Translations under genes and position numbers: made by a program
Part shown: piece after piece, positions 8,079 through 16,700 of the stretch
Numbering within the stretch: position 1 is the stretch's first letter
Layout: every line of letters starts with the position of its first letter
NCBI RefSeq assembly: GCF_003570715.1
Contig: NZ_QXXQ01000021.1
Location: 1-59,923, forward strand
Reading direction: 5' to 3'
Source of the DNA: Gemmobacter lutimaris
Lineage (GTDB): Bacteria; Pseudomonadota; Alphaproteobacteria; Rhodobacterales; Rhodobacteraceae
Length of the DNA stretch: 59,923 bases
The notes under the pieces: model-generated
Databases searched by the model: none
Seen by the model: the letters and a program-made list of their open reading frames with translations, nothing else
Told to the model about the DNA's origin: nothing

Positions 8079-8624
8079 ATGCGCAGCGTTGCGATCCTCC
8101 CCCTCGTGGCTCTGGCCCTCGCCTGCGGCGCGGGCTCTTCCGCGCTGGCCCAGAACTATGCCAGCTCGGGTCAGTCGTGGTCGTCGTCCTACGGGTTTTC
8201 CTCTGCAACTGATCGCAGCCTGCGCCTGCAACAGGCGCAGGTCGTGCGCTCAGCCGAACAAGGGGCAGACCCGACCTCGGTCTACAACACGACCAATTAT
8301 TACGACAATCGCTCCGGCTACATCGAAACCAATGCCACGGGCGATGTGACCGGCGATCAGCAGATCGGCGACCAGATTGGCCAGCAGACCTATTCGGTTG
8401 GCTCGTTGAACACCGGCAGCAACACGATAGAGGTGCACGGCAGCGGCAACGTGATCGACGCGGTCAATGCTGCGCGCACCAACGGGTGTGTCGATGGCTC
8501 CATCCGTGAGGTCAATACCACAACGGGCGGCACCGCCTGGGCCACGACTGACGGGTCGGCAAGCGCCGCAAGCGAGGTTTCCACCTCTGCCGCGACGGCC
8601 GCTGTCGATCCGATCTGCCAGTGA
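8079..8624 (+). CDS. HfaA/curlin-like exported protein
   Basis: A 181-residue exported protein with signal peptide (LPLVALALACGAGSSALA-Q). The mature part is rich in Gly, Ser, Asn and Thr and contains Asn/Gly strand-like repeats such as TGDQQIGDQIGQQTYSVG and SLNTGSNTIEVHGSGNVID, resembling small amyloid-like subunits such as Caulobacter HfaA or curlins. It lies immediately upstream of the CsgG/HfaB-type gene, the same order as hfaA-hfaB of Caulobacter. Two cysteines in the C-terminal part may form a disulfide. The HfaA assignment rests on composition and synteny, so it is tentative; it may be the nucleator or minor subunit of the fibre. Confidence 0.5.
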   Translation: MRSVAILPLVALALACGAGSSALAQNYASSGQSWSSSYGFSSATDRSLRLQQAQVVRSAEQGADPTSVYNTTNYYDNRSGYIETNATGDVTGDQQIGDQIGQQTYSVGSLNTGSNTIEVHGSGNVIDAVNAARTNGCVDGSIREVNTTTGGTAWATTDGSASAASEVSTSAATAAVDPICQ

Positions 8625-8636
8625 CTGGATCGGCCG

Positions 8637-10037
8637 GTGTCGCGCAACCCCCTCCTCGCCCTGCTGCTTTCGACGTGTCTTGCGGGATGCCTTCAGGCGC
8701 CTGCCGGTTCGCGCACGCCGTCAGGTGTGGATGCGCCTTTGGTCAAGGGGCCGCCAATCACGGACATCACTACCGAATTCGACGATGCACTGGCCTGCCT
8801 GAACGGCGCAGTGCCGGAGGTGGTGACCTTTGCTGTCGGTCAGATCGCCGACAATACCGGCAAAGAACAATACGCCGATGGCGGCACCGGCAAACTGGTA
8901 ACCCAGGGCGCGGGCGACATGGTGCAATCGGCTCTCTTCCGCGCCGGGCTGAGTGTCGTGAACCGCCGCGATCCCAATATCATCTTGGCCGAGAACAACT
9001 GGGGCATCCGCAACGTCAAGACCCAGCGCGCGGCGGATCTGTTCATTTCGGGCTCCATCAACAGTCTTGACTACATCCCCGGTGGCGGGGCCGAGGTCGA
9101 AATCGCGGGCATCGGCCCGCGTTATCGGCAGAACCGTATCCTCGTGGGGCTGGATCTCGCCCTGACATCGGCCAGCACGGGCGAAATCATCGCCAATGTG
9201 CCGCTGCAAAAGCAGCTTTTCGCTGAAGAGATGGGCTTTTCGGTCGGGCGCTTCTTCGGTGACACGCTGGTTTCGGCGGAAGCCGGTGGGATGGAGCGCG
9301 AGGCACTGCATTTCACGCTGCGCCAGATGCTGAGCTACGCGACCTTCGACCTTCTGGCGCAGGTGCTGCCCACATCGCAGGTGACAGAGTGCGGGCAGAA
9401 GATCAGCACCTTCTCGGCGGTGCCGAACGGCGTGCGGGGCAGCAAGGCGCGGGCGATGAAAGGCGTGATCGCCTCGGCGAGGATCGCGGCGCAACAGCAG
9501 CAGCAGGCGGAAGAGGCGCTGGCCGCCTCGGTCGCCGGTGGTAGTGCGCCGGCACCGGGGGCGGGGGCCCAGGCGCCGGGCGCGCCGGCCGGGGCGGGGG
9601 CCCCGAAGGCCACTGCGGCCCGGCCCGCACCCCCGCTGTCCGACGAGGCGCGCAAGCTTGCCAATTCGGCGACTTCTTATGCGGCACGGGCAATTTCCTC
9701 GGCCGATGGGGTGCTGAACGCCAAGACGATCGAAGAGGGCGAGGCCGCAGCGTCCGAGGCCGTGCGCTACATGACACTGGCGATTCAGGCGCTGCGCGCC
9801 GGCGCCACTGCCGGGCTTACCGGCCCCGAAGGCGATGCGGCGGCGACGGTGGTGGAACAGGCGATCAATGCCACCGAAGCGGCACAGAAGCTGATCGAAA
9901 AGCGAAAGGCCAAGGCGGCCGAGGGTGCGGCAACGAAAGATGCCAACCCGGCTCCGGTGCTGGCCCCCGCGCCGCAGGAAACCTCGCCCGACCCGGCGAA
10001 AGCCGATGACAAACAACTGGGAGGTGCCAAGCCATGA
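8637..10037 (+). CDS. CsgG/HfaB-family outer-membrane secretion lipoprotein
   Basis: A 466-residue lipoprotein with lipobox STCLAGC (Cys18) and a CsgG/HfaB-type domain up to about residue 255: VVTFAVGQIADNTG, a GAGDMVQSALFRAG helix, SGSINSLDY, IGPRYRQNRILVGLDLALTSASTGEI and a closing ECGQ. CsgG forms the outer-membrane pore that secretes curli; HfaB plays this role for holdfast anchors. Unlike CsgG (about 280 residues), this protein has a C-terminal extension of some 200 residues, rich in Ala, Pro and Gln, with a helical segment (SEAVRYMTLAIQALRAG). The start is GTG at 8637, 13 bp after the previous gene. It is the likely export channel for the neighbouring exported proteins. Confidence 0.85.
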   Translation: MSRNPLLALLLSTCLAGCLQAPAGSRTPSGVDAPLVKGPPITDITTEFDDALACLNGAVPEVVTFAVGQIADNTGKEQYADGGTGKLVTQGAGDMVQSALFRAGLSVVNRRDPNIILAENNWGIRNVKTQRAADLFISGSINSLDYIPGGGAEVEIAGIGPRYRQNRILVGLDLALTSASTGEIIANVPLQKQLFAEEMGFSVGRFFGDTLVSAEAGGMEREALHFTLRQMLSYATFDLLAQVLPTSQVTECGQKISTFSAVPNGVRGSKARAMKGVIASARIAAQQQQQAEEALAASVAGGSAPAPGAGAQAPGAPAGAGAPKATAARPAPPLSDEARKLANSATSYAARAISSADGVLNAKTIEEGEAAASEAVRYMTLAIQALRAGATAGLTGPEGDAAATVVEQAINATEAAQKLIEKRKAKAAEGAATKDANPAPVLAPAPQETSPDPAKADDKQLGGAKP

Positions 10038-10168
10038 CGCGCCCGCGCGCCCCCGACCCGAGTTCTGTTCCAGGCCCGACAGCCCGGAACGGAAGACAGC
10101 CGGCCCTCAAAACCCGGAAATCAACGCCTCCCAGAGGGAGGGAGGCAGGACAAACAGGAAAACCAGAG

Positions 10169-11089
10169 ATGAAAAAACTCCTCGCCACCACGGCTCTTGC
10201 AGTGATCGCCATGTCCGGCGCCGCCTCGGCCCAGTCGGTTCTGGAGCGTGTGCTTAGCAGCATCAACGTCGACAACACCAACATGCTGCCGGTAACCGGC
10301 ACCTTCGCCAACATCGCCGAAAACATCGCGGTGCTTCAGCCGACGACTTCTACGGTGTACACTAAAACTGATGGCTCCGTGATTTCGGCGGCCGACTATG
10401 AGGCCCTCAAGGCCTCAGAGGCCTACGAAACCTTCGCGACCGGATCGCTGTATTACAATTCGACGACTGGCGAGTATGTCACGAAGGCTCAATACGACGC
10501 TATGACAACTGCAGCGGCTGCCGGCTTTGCCGCAACCACTGCGGCTGTCTACCTCAAAGCTGATGGCACTTATGTCACCACGACGCCTACGACTACCTAC
10601 AGCACCTATACGGCGAAGGTCATCGACGGTCCGGCACAGATCCTGAACAACATCGACGGTTCGATTACCAACACGATGACCGGCATTCAGGATGCGACCG
10701 CATCGGTTGGCACCGACGTGCTGGCGTTCAGCGAAGTGCAGGTAGATATCGGCGATCTGTCGACCACCGTTCTGGGTGCGGTCAACACCGGCGACATCAC
10801 CCTGGGCGTGAACCAGGATGTGTCCGAGGCGATCTCGGGCACCTCGTCGGCGGTTTCGGCCTCGATCAACCAGCTGGGCGGTGTGACCGACCAGACCGCG
10901 CTGGTGCTGAACGTCGCCTCGAACGCAACCGACGTGATCGGTTCGGTGAACAACTCGTTCACCTCGCTCAACGGCTCCATCGGCAATGTGGCGACCACCG
11001 TTCTGGGCGCGGTCAACACCGGCACCATCACCTCGGGCATCAATGCCGCGGTCACGGGTGTGCAGTCGGGCATCATCGGCACCAACTGA
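10169..11089 (+). CDS. Putative fibre/adhesin subunit, paralog 1
   Basis: A 306-residue exported protein. A clear signal peptide (MKKLLATTALAVIAMSGAASA) is followed at once by QSVLERVL and then LPVTGTFANIAENI, both conserved in the next genes. A variable middle rich in Thr, Tyr and Ala precedes a conserved C-terminal half in which TTVLGAVNTG occurs at about residues 199 and 276, a 77-residue period. The DNA of the C-terminal half is nearly identical to that of paralog 2. No enzymatic motif or cysteine is seen. Composition and position behind the CsgG/HfaB channel suggest a secreted, beta-rich fibre subunit. The family is not known to me. The ATG at 10169 fits the signal peptide; 10038-10168 holds no gene. 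Confidence 0.75.
   Translation: MKKLLATTALAVIAMSGAASAQSVLERVLSSINVDNTNMLPVTGTFANIAENIAVLQPTTSTVYTKTDGSVISAADYEALKASEAYETFATGSLYYNSTTGEYVTKAQYDAMTTAAAAGFAATTAAVYLKADGTYVTTTPTTTYSTYTAKVIDGPAQILNNIDGSITNTMTGIQDATASVGTDVLAFSEVQVDIGDLSTTVLGAVNTGDITLGVNQDVSEAISGTSSAVSASINQLGGVTDQTALVLNVASNATDVIGSVNNSFTSLNGSIGNVATTVLGAVNTGTITSGINAAVTGVQSGIIGTN
10745..11058 (+). repeat. Direct repeat shared with 11809-12122
   Basis: This 314-bp segment of paralog 1 aligns without gaps to 11809-12122 of paralog 2, with only scattered and mainly third-position differences, while the upstream halves of the two genes are unrelated at DNA level. It encodes the two TTVLGAVNTG motifs and the stretch between them. The pattern indicates a recent duplication or ongoing gene conversion, and it is a substrate for recombination that would fuse the two genes. 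Confidence 0.85.
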
Positions 11090-11169
11090 TCATCTGATCC
11101 CCGTTCTCCGCCGGTTTTGCCGGCGGAGATCACGCATTAAAGGCCTGTTTGGCATCTCAAGGCGTATCC

Positions 11170-12153
11170 ATGAAAGCTCTAGCAGCAATCTCGGTCATTC
11201 TGACACTTGGTCAGGCGGGTGCGGCCTCGGCGCAATCGGTGCTAGAGCGTGTGCTGGGCGCCATCACGGACGACGGGATGTTGCCGGTGACCGGCATCTT
11301 CGCCAATATCGCAGGGAACATCAGCGGCCCGACGGTCCCCGGCACCATGACCGAGGGCGGCTGGACCGATGGTGACGGCGCCAGCATCACCGACCAGCAG
11401 ATGCAGGATGCGTTCAACGCGGCGCAGGCGACATTCGTTTCGGACTACAACACCGCGCATTACATCGACTCGTATTCTTACGAGGATCCCTTCGACCCAT
11501 GGATGTCCTTCACCCTGTATCGTTTCTGGATACGTCCGGCCACTGACGAATATCATGGCTACTACACGCTTGCAGAGGCGCAGGCCGCGCAGGGCGTCGC
11601 GGCAGCCGCCGCCCTTGCCGCCGACGCCCTGTTGTCGGATTTCACCACCTGGCAGGCCGCGACCTACAGCTATACCGAAGGCAGTGAGACCAGCCCGAGG
11701 ACGCTGGTCAGTGCCATAGACGGCTCGATCTCGAACGCCATGACCGGCATCACATCCGCGACAGCCGCTGTGGGCGCCGATGTCCTCGCCCACAGCGACG
11801 TGCAGATCGATATCGGCGATCTTTCGACCACCGTTCTGGGCGCGGTCAACACCGGCGACATGACGCTGGGCGTGAATCAGGACGTCTCGGAAGCCATCTC
11901 GGGCACCTCGTCGGCGGTTTCCTCGTCGATCGCGCAGTTGGGCGGCGTGACCGACCAGACCGCGCTGGTGCTGAACGTGGCCTCGAACGCGACCGACGTC
12001 ATCGGTTCGGTGAACAACTCGTTCGCTTCGCTCAACGGCTCCATCGGCAACGTGGCCACCACCGTTCTGGGCGCCGTCAACACCGGCACCATCATCTCGG
12101 GCATCAATGCCGCGGTCACGGGCACGCAGTCCGGGATCACCGGCATGAACTGA
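11170..12153 (+). CDS. Putative fibre/adhesin subunit, paralog 2
   Basis: A 327-residue exported protein, closest to paralog 1. The signal peptide (ISVILTLGQAGAASA) is followed by QSVLERVLGAI and LPVTGIFANIAGNI. The middle, with several Tyr and Trp residues and an Ala-rich helix, is unlike that of paralog 1. The last third is almost the same, with TTVLGAVNTG at about residues 220 and 297, again 77 apart. The sharp change from divergent middle to near-identical end suggests duplication with domain swapping or gene conversion. The start at 11170 places the signal peptide at the N-terminus. Function is inferred from the operon only. Confidence 0.75.
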   Translation: MKALAAISVILTLGQAGAASAQSVLERVLGAITDDGMLPVTGIFANIAGNISGPTVPGTMTEGGWTDGDGASITDQQMQDAFNAAQATFVSDYNTAHYIDSYSYEDPFDPWMSFTLYRFWIRPATDEYHGYYTLAEAQAAQGVAAAAALAADALLSDFTTWQAATYSYTEGSETSPRTLVSAIDGSISNAMTGITSATAAVGADVLAHSDVQIDIGDLSTTVLGAVNTGDMTLGVNQDVSEAISGTSSAVSSSIAQLGGVTDQTALVLNVASNATDVIGSVNNSFASLNGSIGNVATTVLGAVNTGTIISGINAAVTGTQSGITGMN

Positions 12154-12206
12154 GGTTTCATTCCTTGCAGGAGCACCTCGGCCAGAGTCGCAGGTGGATA
12201 AAGACG

Positions 12207-12851
12207 ATGCCACAGAAGCTGCAACAGGAACTGCAATGGGGGCGGTGTTTTCCGGCACTGGCCCTTGTTGCATTTTGCACCCCAGCCAGCGCCGGGAGCA
12301 TTCTGGAGCGCGTGCTGGCGGACATCGCCGCCGATGCGCCCGTGGCGGGACAGACCGATGTGATGATGAACATCGCCGAAGTCGTGAATCCGGCGACGGA
12401 CCCCAGCATTCTGAACAGGATCGACGGCTCCACCACGCTGGTATCGGGCGATCTGATGCTGCCTGCGGCGATTGGCTATAACACGGCGGCAAGCACAACC
12501 GCCGATCTGGTCTGGCGCGAGATCGACACGCAGACCATTGCATCGTCCAATACCGGCACAATCGAGGTTGCAAAGATCCTGCCCATAGCCCCGGTCGCAG
12601 TGCCTGAGGATATCGGGCAGGCGGGCACAGCGGCCGCGACCGGCGCAGCGCAGCCGGGTGGATATGCCGTGCTTCTGGGCAATCTGGCCGTGGCCACGAC
12701 CACTGTGATCGGCTCCATCAGCCTGCGCACCGAAAACATCGCGAACAGCGGCGCCACGGTCGTCCAGCAAGCCACCAGTTCCATCGGCACCATCAACAGC
12801 GGCGGGATTACCTTGAAGATAACGCAGGACAGTGAAGGCGTGGCACAATGA
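12207..12851 (+). CDS. Putative fibre/adhesin subunit, paralog 3 (divergent)
   Basis: An exported protein of about 214 residues and the most divergent of the four. After a signal peptide (CFPALALVAFCTPASA) it has GSILERVLADI, matching the QSVLERVL motif of paralogs 1 and 2, then MMNIAEVV in place of FANIAENI. The C-terminal half keeps a degenerate repeat (LAVATTTVIGSISL and later SSIGTINSGGITLKI), without exact TTVLGAVNTG copies. The ATG at 12207 is chosen because it gives a normal signal peptide; an ATG-like start at 12165 would add a 14-residue hydrophilic leader. It overlaps paralog 4 by 4 bp (ATGA), so the two are coupled. It may be a minor subunit or cap; this is inference. Confidence 0.65.
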   Translation: MPQKLQQELQWGRCFPALALVAFCTPASAGSILERVLADIAADAPVAGQTDVMMNIAEVVNPATDPSILNRIDGSTTLVSGDLMLPAAIGYNTAASTTADLVWREIDTQTIASSNTGTIEVAKILPIAPVAVPEDIGQAGTAAATGAAQPGGYAVLLGNLAVATTTVIGSISLRTENIANSGATVVQQATSSIGTINSGGITLKITQDSEGVAQ

Positions 12852-13759
12852 GGTCTCGGTTCTGGCGGCTTAGCATCGGAACCGCACTGGCCCTTACGGC
12901 GGCACAGGGCGGGCAGGCCACCACGCTGGACCGCGTTCTGGGTCTGGTCAGCGCGATGGGTCCGTCACCGCTGTCGGGACTTTTCGTCAACATGGCTGAA
13001 ACCATCGGCACCACGATCGACACCCCCCGCACCCTGCGCGCGGGCGACCGGGTGATCGTCGGTTATGCCAATGACGGAAGCCCGGTGCTTGCGCAGGCCG
13101 ACAGAAGCGGCGTCACCGTCACCCCCGAGATGCAGGCGGCAATGACCAGCGGGCTGTCCGCCGGGCTGTATCCGCCGGGAAGCGCGCTTTACGCCCTGCC
13201 GCCGGCCGGACAGCTTTCGCTGTTTGAGGAAGCGCAGGACGCCCAGGAGCTTGCCTTCGCGCGCGAACTGATGATGACGCGGATCGACGGTTCGGTGCAT
13301 GAGGTGCTTAGCGGCATCGTGCCGTCGGAAATGGCGGCAATCTACGTCATCGCCCCGGAGATCAGGCTGGGCGGCGTCATGGGCCGGGTGGAGACCACGG
13401 TGCTGGGAGCCGTGAATACAGGAGAGATTGTCTCCAGTCTCGCGGTGGGAGTTGATGCTGCCTCAGGCTATGGCGCACAGGTTGATCTGGCCATGGCGGG
13501 GATCAGTGTCGGAGCCAATCAGGCGCTGGACCGGGCCATCGCGGAAAGCAGCCGCGCCAGCAGTTTCCGCATGACCCAACTGGGTGGCTCGGCCGATGTG
13601 CCGGTGGCCATGCTGAACATGGCCAGCGCCGCGCAGGACATCACGGGCGCGGTTGAAATGCAACTGACAGCGCGCGGTCTGGCCGGTGGCGACACCGTAA
13701 CCACCGTTCTGGGGGCTGTGAACGCCGGTCTGATGCGTTTGGTCGCCCAATCGCGCTGA
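12848..13759 (+). CDS. Putative fibre/adhesin subunit, paralog 4
   Basis: A 303-residue exported protein with signal peptide (LSIGTALALTAAQGGQA). TTLDRVLGLV and SGLFVNMAETI match the leader motifs of the other paralogs. The C-terminal half carries TTVLGAVNTG at about residue 183 and TTVLGAVNAG at about 285, with QLGGSADVPVAMLNMAS between them, parallel to QLGGVTDQTALVLNVAS of paralogs 1 and 2. The spacing of the two motifs is 102 residues rather than 77. Its ATG overlaps the end of paralog 3. It is the last of the tandem set; the RTX gene starts 39 bp downstream, close enough for the same transcript. Confidence 0.68.
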   Translation: MRSRFWRLSIGTALALTAAQGGQATTLDRVLGLVSAMGPSPLSGLFVNMAETIGTTIDTPRTLRAGDRVIVGYANDGSPVLAQADRSGVTVTPEMQAAMTSGLSAGLYPPGSALYALPPAGQLSLFEEAQDAQELAFARELMMTRIDGSVHEVLSGIVPSEMAAIYVIAPEIRLGGVMGRVETTVLGAVNTGEIVSSLAVGVDAASGYGAQVDLAMAGISVGANQALDRAIAESSRASSFRMTQLGGSADVPVAMLNMASAAQDITGAVEMQLTARGLAGGDTVTTVLGAVNAGLMRLVAQSR

Positions 13760-13798
13760 CGCCCCCCCCTTTGCTGAACCCTATGAAAGGACAACGCC

Positions 13799-16700
13799 AT
13801 GACCCTCGATCACCGGTTCCGCTTTCCAGCTTTGCTGCCGCTGACCGCAGCGGCCAACCTGTTCAACGGCACGTCGGCCGACGATTCCATTGACGGTCTT
13901 GCGGGCAATGACACCTTGCACGGAGATGCCGGAGCAGATGCGCTGATGGGGGGGGCGGGCTACGATCTGGTTCAGGGCGGCGCAGGCGACGACCTGCTGG
14001 CAGGCGGCGCAGGTAACGATACGCTGGATGGCGGCGACGGCTTCGATCTGGTGAGCTATGCCGAGTCGGAAACCGGCGTCTGGATTTCGCTGAGCCGGCG
14101 CAGCGCCCAGGCGCAAAGCGATCAGGGCCGCGATGTGCTGATCGGAATCGAAGGGATCATCGGCAGCACCGCTGACGACCATCTGCGCGGCGATGCCGGG
14201 GCAAACCTGCTGGTGGGCAACGACGGCAACGATCTGCTGGAAGGTGGCAACGGCGACGACACGCTCTGGGGTGGCGAGGGCAATGACACGATCACCGGCG
14301 GCAGCGGCACCGATACCGCGACTTATGCCGATATTTCGGCTGATCTGACCATCGACCTGGGCATCAGCAAGGCGCAGGAAACCGGCGCGGGGCGGGACAT
14401 CCTCAGCGGGATCGAGGTGTTGATCGGCGGTGCTGGCAATGACCGTTTGACCGGCGGGCGCGGCAACGAAAGGCTGGAGGGCGGTGCCGGCAATGACTCG
14501 CTGGATGGTGCGGCAGGCGACAACACGCTGATGGGCGGTCTGGGCGACGATGTCTACCGTATCCGCGCGGCCAGCGAGGTGGTGTTCGAACTGCCCGATC
14601 AGGGCCGCGACACCATTCTCAGCTCGACCAGCCTCACGCTGATTTCCGAGGTCGAGAATCTGGAGCTTCTGGGCATCCGGTCATTGAAGGGCACCGGAAA
14701 CACGCTGGACAATACGATTACCGGCAACGGATCGGCGAATGTGCTGTCAGGGCTTGAGGGCAACGACAGCCTTTATGGCGGCGGCGGCCTGGACAAGCTT
14801 TATGGTGGCGATGGGGACGATCTGCTGGTCATCGGCGCGGGCAGCGATCTGGTGGATGGCGGGGATGGCGCCGACACAGCGTCCTTTGCCGGTGAAACCG
14901 CAGGCGTGCGGGTGGATCTGTCTGCGGCCACTGTGGTTGTGGGCACCGCCAGTGGCAATGACACGCTGCGCGGCATCGAACACCTGATCGGCGGCGACGG
15001 TGGCGATACACTGACGGGCGATGCGGAGGGCAACAGCCTTGACGGTGGGGCTGGTGCCGACAGTCTGGCGGGCGGCCTCGGGGCCGACAGCCTTTACGGT
15101 GGAGGCGGCAACGATACGCTGACCGGCGGCGCGGGCAACGACAGTCTCGCAGGAGGCGCGGGCTTCGACGTAGCGGTGTTCGCCGATGGGTATGTGGAAG
15201 GCTGTGTGAGCTGGAACGCTACGGCCGACAGCTTTGTGGTGACCACGTCGGAAGGCACGGACCAGGTGACCGAGGTGGAGCGGTTCTCCTTCGCGGGCAC
15301 GCTGTTTGGTGCCGACGAGTTCCGCGCGACCCGCCTGACCGATGGCGCCGACAACTTCACCGGCACGACAGGGAACGACCGGGTGCTGGGCTTCGCGGGC
15401 AGTGACACGATCAGCGGGCTGGCGGGCGATGACAGCATCGACAGCGGTGCCGGCGATGACAGCCTGAGCGGTGGCTCCGGCAACGACAGCCTGTCCGGCG
15501 GCAACGGCGACGATACGCTGGATGCGGGCGGCGGCAACGATCTGCTCTATGGCGGCGACGGTGACGACCGGCTGATCGCAGGCGCGGGCAACAGCACCGT
15601 GATGGGCGGCGCTGGCACCGATACCGTGGTGTTCGACTTCGCACTGGCACAGGCGAGCTTTGCCTATGGCGATGGTCTTTTCACCGTGCTGGGGCCGAAT
15701 GGCATGACCCACGTCGGCGAGGTCGAGAATTTCAGCTTCTCTGACGCGCCTTCCGTCAATCGCCGCCCGCTGCTGACGGTGCCGGACAAGACCGCGCTCC
15801 GCGTGGTCGAAGGCACCGATGGCGCCCCGACAAGCGTGGTGGTGCATCTGACACTTGAAACGGCGGCAACTGCCACGGAAAGTCTGAGCTGGAACGTGAC
15901 CTCCGGATCAGCCGGGCTGACGGCAGGCGATTTTGCAACAGCAGGGGGCGTTGCCCTGACCGATCTGCCCGCCGGCACCATCACCTTCGAAATCGGCGAG
16001 ACCAGCGCGACGATCACCCTGTGGCTCTTGCCCGACAGCCAGCCGGAAGAGGAGGAGAGCTTTACGCTCAACCTCAACGCCGCAGACCCCCGTCTTCTGC
16101 TGACGCAGAACCGGATCACGGTGGTGATCGCCAATGACGACGCCACGCTGCTTGGCCCCGGCGCCGACCTGTTTACCGGCACAGCCGTCGATGACCGCAC
16201 CAACGGCGGCGCAGGCAAGGATACGCTGCGCGGCATGGGGGGCAATGACTACCTGCTGGGCGGCGATGGCAATGACAGCATTGATGGCGGTGACGGCGAC
16301 GATACCGTGGTGGGTGGCACCGGGAATGACACGCTGATCGGCGGCAAAGGCAACGATACACTGACCTATGCGCAGAGCGCGGGCAATGTCACCGTCAACC
16401 TGTCGCGCAGCGCGGCGCAAAGCACCGGCGTCGATGGCCGCGACCGCATCAACGGGTTCGAAACGCTGATCGGCGGGCTTGGCAACGACAGCCTCACCGG
16501 CACCAGCGCGGCCAACCGGATCGAAGGCGGGCAAGGCGCTGACACGCTGGACGGAAATGGCGCAGACGATACGCTGGTCGGGGGAGGCGGTGACGATGTG
16601 TTCATCGTCGATTCCGTCTTGGATCAGGTGATCGAGGCGGCGGACGGCGGCAAAGACAGGGTTCTGAGCGAAATCAGCTGGGTGCTGGGTGACAATCTGG

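Noticed and set aside
10034-10168. ATG overlapping the CsgG-type gene stop and extending the frame of paralog 1
   Set aside because: The 45 extra residues are Pro/Arg-rich and would bury the clear signal peptide that starts at 10169.
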